Position numbers and translations under genes: made by a program. The notes below the pieces were generated by a model that did no database searches, had not been told where the DNA came from, and saw only the letters and a program-made list of their open reading frames with translations. Of a stretch of DNA of 7,698 nt, positions 5,646 to 7,698 are shown in pieces. The first letter of the stretch is position 1. Each line of letters opens with the position of its first letter. The stretch is from an uncultured Azospirillum sp. GTDB lineage: Bacteria; Pseudomonadota; Alphaproteobacteria; RF32; CAG-239. Where the stretch lies: positions 1-7,698 of the forward strand of contig UQMA01000043.1 of assembly GCA_900542055.1 (NCBI GenBank). The letters are read 5' to 3'.

Positions 5646-7692
5646 CGTTTTTACTCCCTGTTTTATCATCTTCATCAGCAGAATTTTCAGTTTTTTTACG
5701 GCGAAAAGCGTAGAATTGTTCTTGAGTTTCTTGCGAAACTTCACTTCCGCGGTGAACAACCAACTGATTAAACGGAATTTCTATTCCTTCTTCAATAAAA
5801 CGGCGGTTTATTTCAAAACGCAAATCGCTTGGAATACTCCAACCTTCCCAAATATTGCTGCTGTATCCTCTGAGTTCAAAATCCAAACTGCTGGCTCCAA
5901 AATCCTGAAACAAAACATAAGGTTCAGGTTTTTTTAGTACTTTTTTATTAGCTGCAGCACATTCCAATAAAATTTGTTTAACTTTTTGCGTATCAGAACC
6001 ATAAGCCACGCCTACCTTTATTTTAAATCGCATCCAATTGTTACCATGGGTCAGATTGGTTACTGAATTAGACAATAATGTTGCATTTGGAATAATAAGA
6101 CTTGCACGGTTAAACGTTTCAACCTCTGTCGAACGAATATTAATTTGTTTAATTTTTCCTTCCTCACCGTTAATAATCACCCAGTCGCCGACTTTAACAG
6201 GACGTTCAAACAACAAAATAATTCCGGACACAAAGTTATTTACAATATTCTGCAAACCTAAACCGATACCAACTGACAAAGCACCGGCAACCAGAGCTAC
6301 ATTGCTTAAATCGCCTCCCATCACCGCTATTGCCAGAAAAACCGACACCATAAAACCGATAAAGCCGAAACCTGAGGCTAGTGAATGTTTAATGCCATCG
6401 TCCATATCGACATGGGACAAAATATTTTCAAGCAAACGCCGACGCAAAATTCTGACTACGGTAATTGAAGCAAAAAAGATGGCTACACCCAAAATAATCA
6501 AAAACAGTGAGATTTCCACTCCGCCGACCTTGAAGCCGAAAAAGAGTTTTTTAATACTTTGCAATAAAATATCAGTTGAAACACCCCATAACGTTAACAC
6601 AGCCAACAAAGCCATAATCATAAATATGGGATCAATCGTCACGCTAAGCCAAAAATCAATTTTACTCAAAAGCTCACGGCGCAAACGCAAACGTTTAACC
6701 CAAAAATTGAGCAACAATATTTTTTTTAGCAAATCAAGCACAGCTTTGCGCAAAACCAAAAGTCCGACCACAACCAAAACCGTTTGCATAAAGCGGTTGA
6801 CTATATATTCAGACAATCTCGGATAGCCAAACAGCGATATGGCAATAACAACCACCGCCGATACCGTTGAAATAAAAATAATTCTCAATGCGCGCTGAGT
6901 GCGGCTGTCTGCCTCTTCAGACGATGTTTCCTCTTCTGTTTCATCACTTTCATTAACCGTAACATCTTCCCAAAAAAAGCGTTTAATGAGCCAGACGGTG
7001 CAAAGCGCTTTAATAGATGTTGAAAGAACAGAAATAAAATACATCAACTCCAAAGAAGAATTGCTGTCATCTGCAACGTGCTGAAGCATTGCACAAACAC
7101 CAATCATAAAAAAGCTGATATAAAAAGTTTTTGTAATACGTTTTGCTTTATCCGTTTCCATATTTACCAAACGCCATTTAGGGTTATACGGTGTAAATAC
7201 AACCCGCGTCACAGCGCAAGACAAAAAGATATACAGCGAATAATACAAAGAGCTGGACAGAACCAACCCGAAAAAACCGATTGTTAAAATTTTGGTGTGA
7301 ATAGCCCAAACCAAAAATCCGCCTAATAAAACAGCCGGAATAACGCCATACGCGCAACAAACAAACAACGCAGCCGTCACTTTTGAAAAATAGGGAGGAA
7401 TTCCCTCTATATCATTTTTGTATCCCAAGCGGCGAATAATCATAATCCGCAGGAAAATGCCAAAAGACAAGGCCGCTGCAATCATCAAAAGAACAGGAAA
7501 AACATTGGTATGAACCATATCTTTTTCATCATTGTTCAAACTTCCGTACCAGCTTATCGGAGACATAATGATTTCAAAACCGAAATTTATAAATTCGCCG
7601 AATGCTTTAAACAAATTTCCGGGGTAAATTATCGGGTCCTGATAAAACATTAAATTGCCGATAAGCGTTTGTTTGCGCACCAAAGCAATCAT
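5632..7692 (-). CDS. MscS-family mechanosensitive ion channel, large multi-pass form
   Basis: This inner-membrane channel should open under membrane tension and release solutes on osmotic downshock. From ATG 7692 it has 686 residues, but the frame stays open to the window edge without a clear ribosome binding site, so the true start may lie outside. About eleven membrane segments are visible, near residues 63-85, 104-131, 136-165, 187-205, 213-236, 270-289, 301-318, 346-372, 393-415, 439-460 and 463-495. A very acidic loop (ESDETEEETSSEE, 248-260) falls between the fifth and sixth. The last segment is the pore helix with glycine/alanine packing (VAGALSVGIGLGLQNIVNNF, 468-487), followed by FERPVKVGDWV (495-505), the beta domain, and the alpha/beta vestibule to about residue 648. 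The extra helices resemble larger MscS relatives such as MscK, but no long periplasmic region is visible. The gene overlaps the murD-type start by 14 bases, so the two form an operon. Confidence 0.92.
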   Translation of the reverse strand: MIALVRKQTLIGNLMFYQDPIIYPGNLFKAFGEFINFGFEIIMSPISWYGSLNNDEKDMVHTNVFPVLLMIAAALSFGIFLRIMIIRRLGYKNDIEGIPPYFSKVTAALFVCCAYGVIPAVLLGGFLVWAIHTKILTIGFFGLVLSSSLYYSLYIFLSCAVTRVVFTPYNPKWRLVNMETDKAKRITKTFYISFFMIGVCAMLQHVADDSNSSLELMYFISVLSTSIKALCTVWLIKRFFWEDVTVNESDETEEETSSEEADSRTQRALRIIFISTVSAVVVIAISLFGYPRLSEYIVNRFMQTVLVVVGLLVLRKAVLDLLKKILLLNFWVKRLRLRRELLSKIDFWLSVTIDPIFMIMALLAVLTLWGVSTDILLQSIKKLFFGFKVGGVEISLFLIILGVAIFFASITVVRILRRRLLENILSHVDMDDGIKHSLASGFGFIGFMVSVFLAIAVMGGDLSNVALVAGALSVGIGLGLQNIVNNFVSGIILLFERPVKVGDWVIINGEEGKIKQINIRSTEVETFNRASLIIPNATLLSNSVTNLTHGNNWMRFKIKVGVAYGSDTQKVKQILLECAAANKKVLKKPEPYVLFQDFGASSLDFELRGYSSNIWEGWSIPSDLRFEINRRFIEEGIEIPFNQLVVHRGSEVSQETQEQFYAFRRKKTENSADEDDKTGSKNGENK
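5654..5658 (-). promoter_or_regulatory. Shine-Dalgarno site fixing the murD-type GTG start
   Basis: On the minus strand GGGAG lies 8 bases before the GTG, inside the last codons of the upstream channel gene. It decides for the 446-residue form over starts further upstream, which would add 38 residues unlike any MurD N-terminus. Confidence 0.75.
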
Positions 7693-7698
7693 TGCTGT

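Noticed and set aside
6038..6826. A 262-codon open frame on the plus strand
   Set aside because: It is antisense to the channel gene. Its product is a low-complexity Thr/Ile/Lys/Pro-rich string without domains, while the minus strand encodes a clear MscS-family protein across the same bases.

Overview
The window joins two regions of different character at about position 4254. The left part (1 to about 4253) looks like one end of an integrated mobile element, probably a prophage. The right part (about 4255 to 7698) looks like host chromosome. The host is AT-rich and appears Gram-negative: it has a MurD-type peptidoglycan ligase, a multi-pass MscS-family channel, and a tRNA gene with an encoded CCA end. 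A proteobacterium, possibly an alphaproteobacterium, fits, but the sequence does not settle this.

Left region. Positions 2-3969 hold thirteen tightly packed plus-strand genes, nearly all under 120 codons. Neighbouring genes overlap or abut (TAATG, ATGA) and most have a good Shine-Dalgarno sequence. Recognisable products are an AlpA/excisionase-like winged-helix protein (229-477), a small protein of a type common in phages (917-1141), an ASCH-domain protein (2228-2530), a compact C5 cytosine DNA methyltransferase (2527-3177) and a zinc-ribbon-like protein (3378-3719). The others are unknown. The run ends in a rho-independent terminator at 3997-4023. No integrase, structural or lysis gene is present, so the element continues to the left.

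Junction. Positions 3970-4300 hold three TTAGGGACA repeats, a terminator facing left, a complete minus-strand tRNA-Thr(CGT) at 4178-4253 and, immediately upstream of it, only the 5' part of a second tRNA-Thr(CGT) at 4255-4297. The partial copy stops exactly after its anticodon stem. The simplest reading is that the element entered the anticodon arm of a host tRNA-Thr gene, split it, and carries a whole replacement tRNA-Thr with the same anticodon and its own terminator. That replacement would be transcribed from the host side. This is the most unusual structure in the window.

Right region. Two minus-strand host genes overlap by 14 bases: a mscS-family channel (5' end at or beyond the window edge) followed by a MurD-family ligase. 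The ligase ends 7 bases before the tRNA fragment. It departs from classical MurD at residues that normally contact ATP phosphate and D-glutamate, and may be a MurD2-type enzyme that adds L-glutamate.
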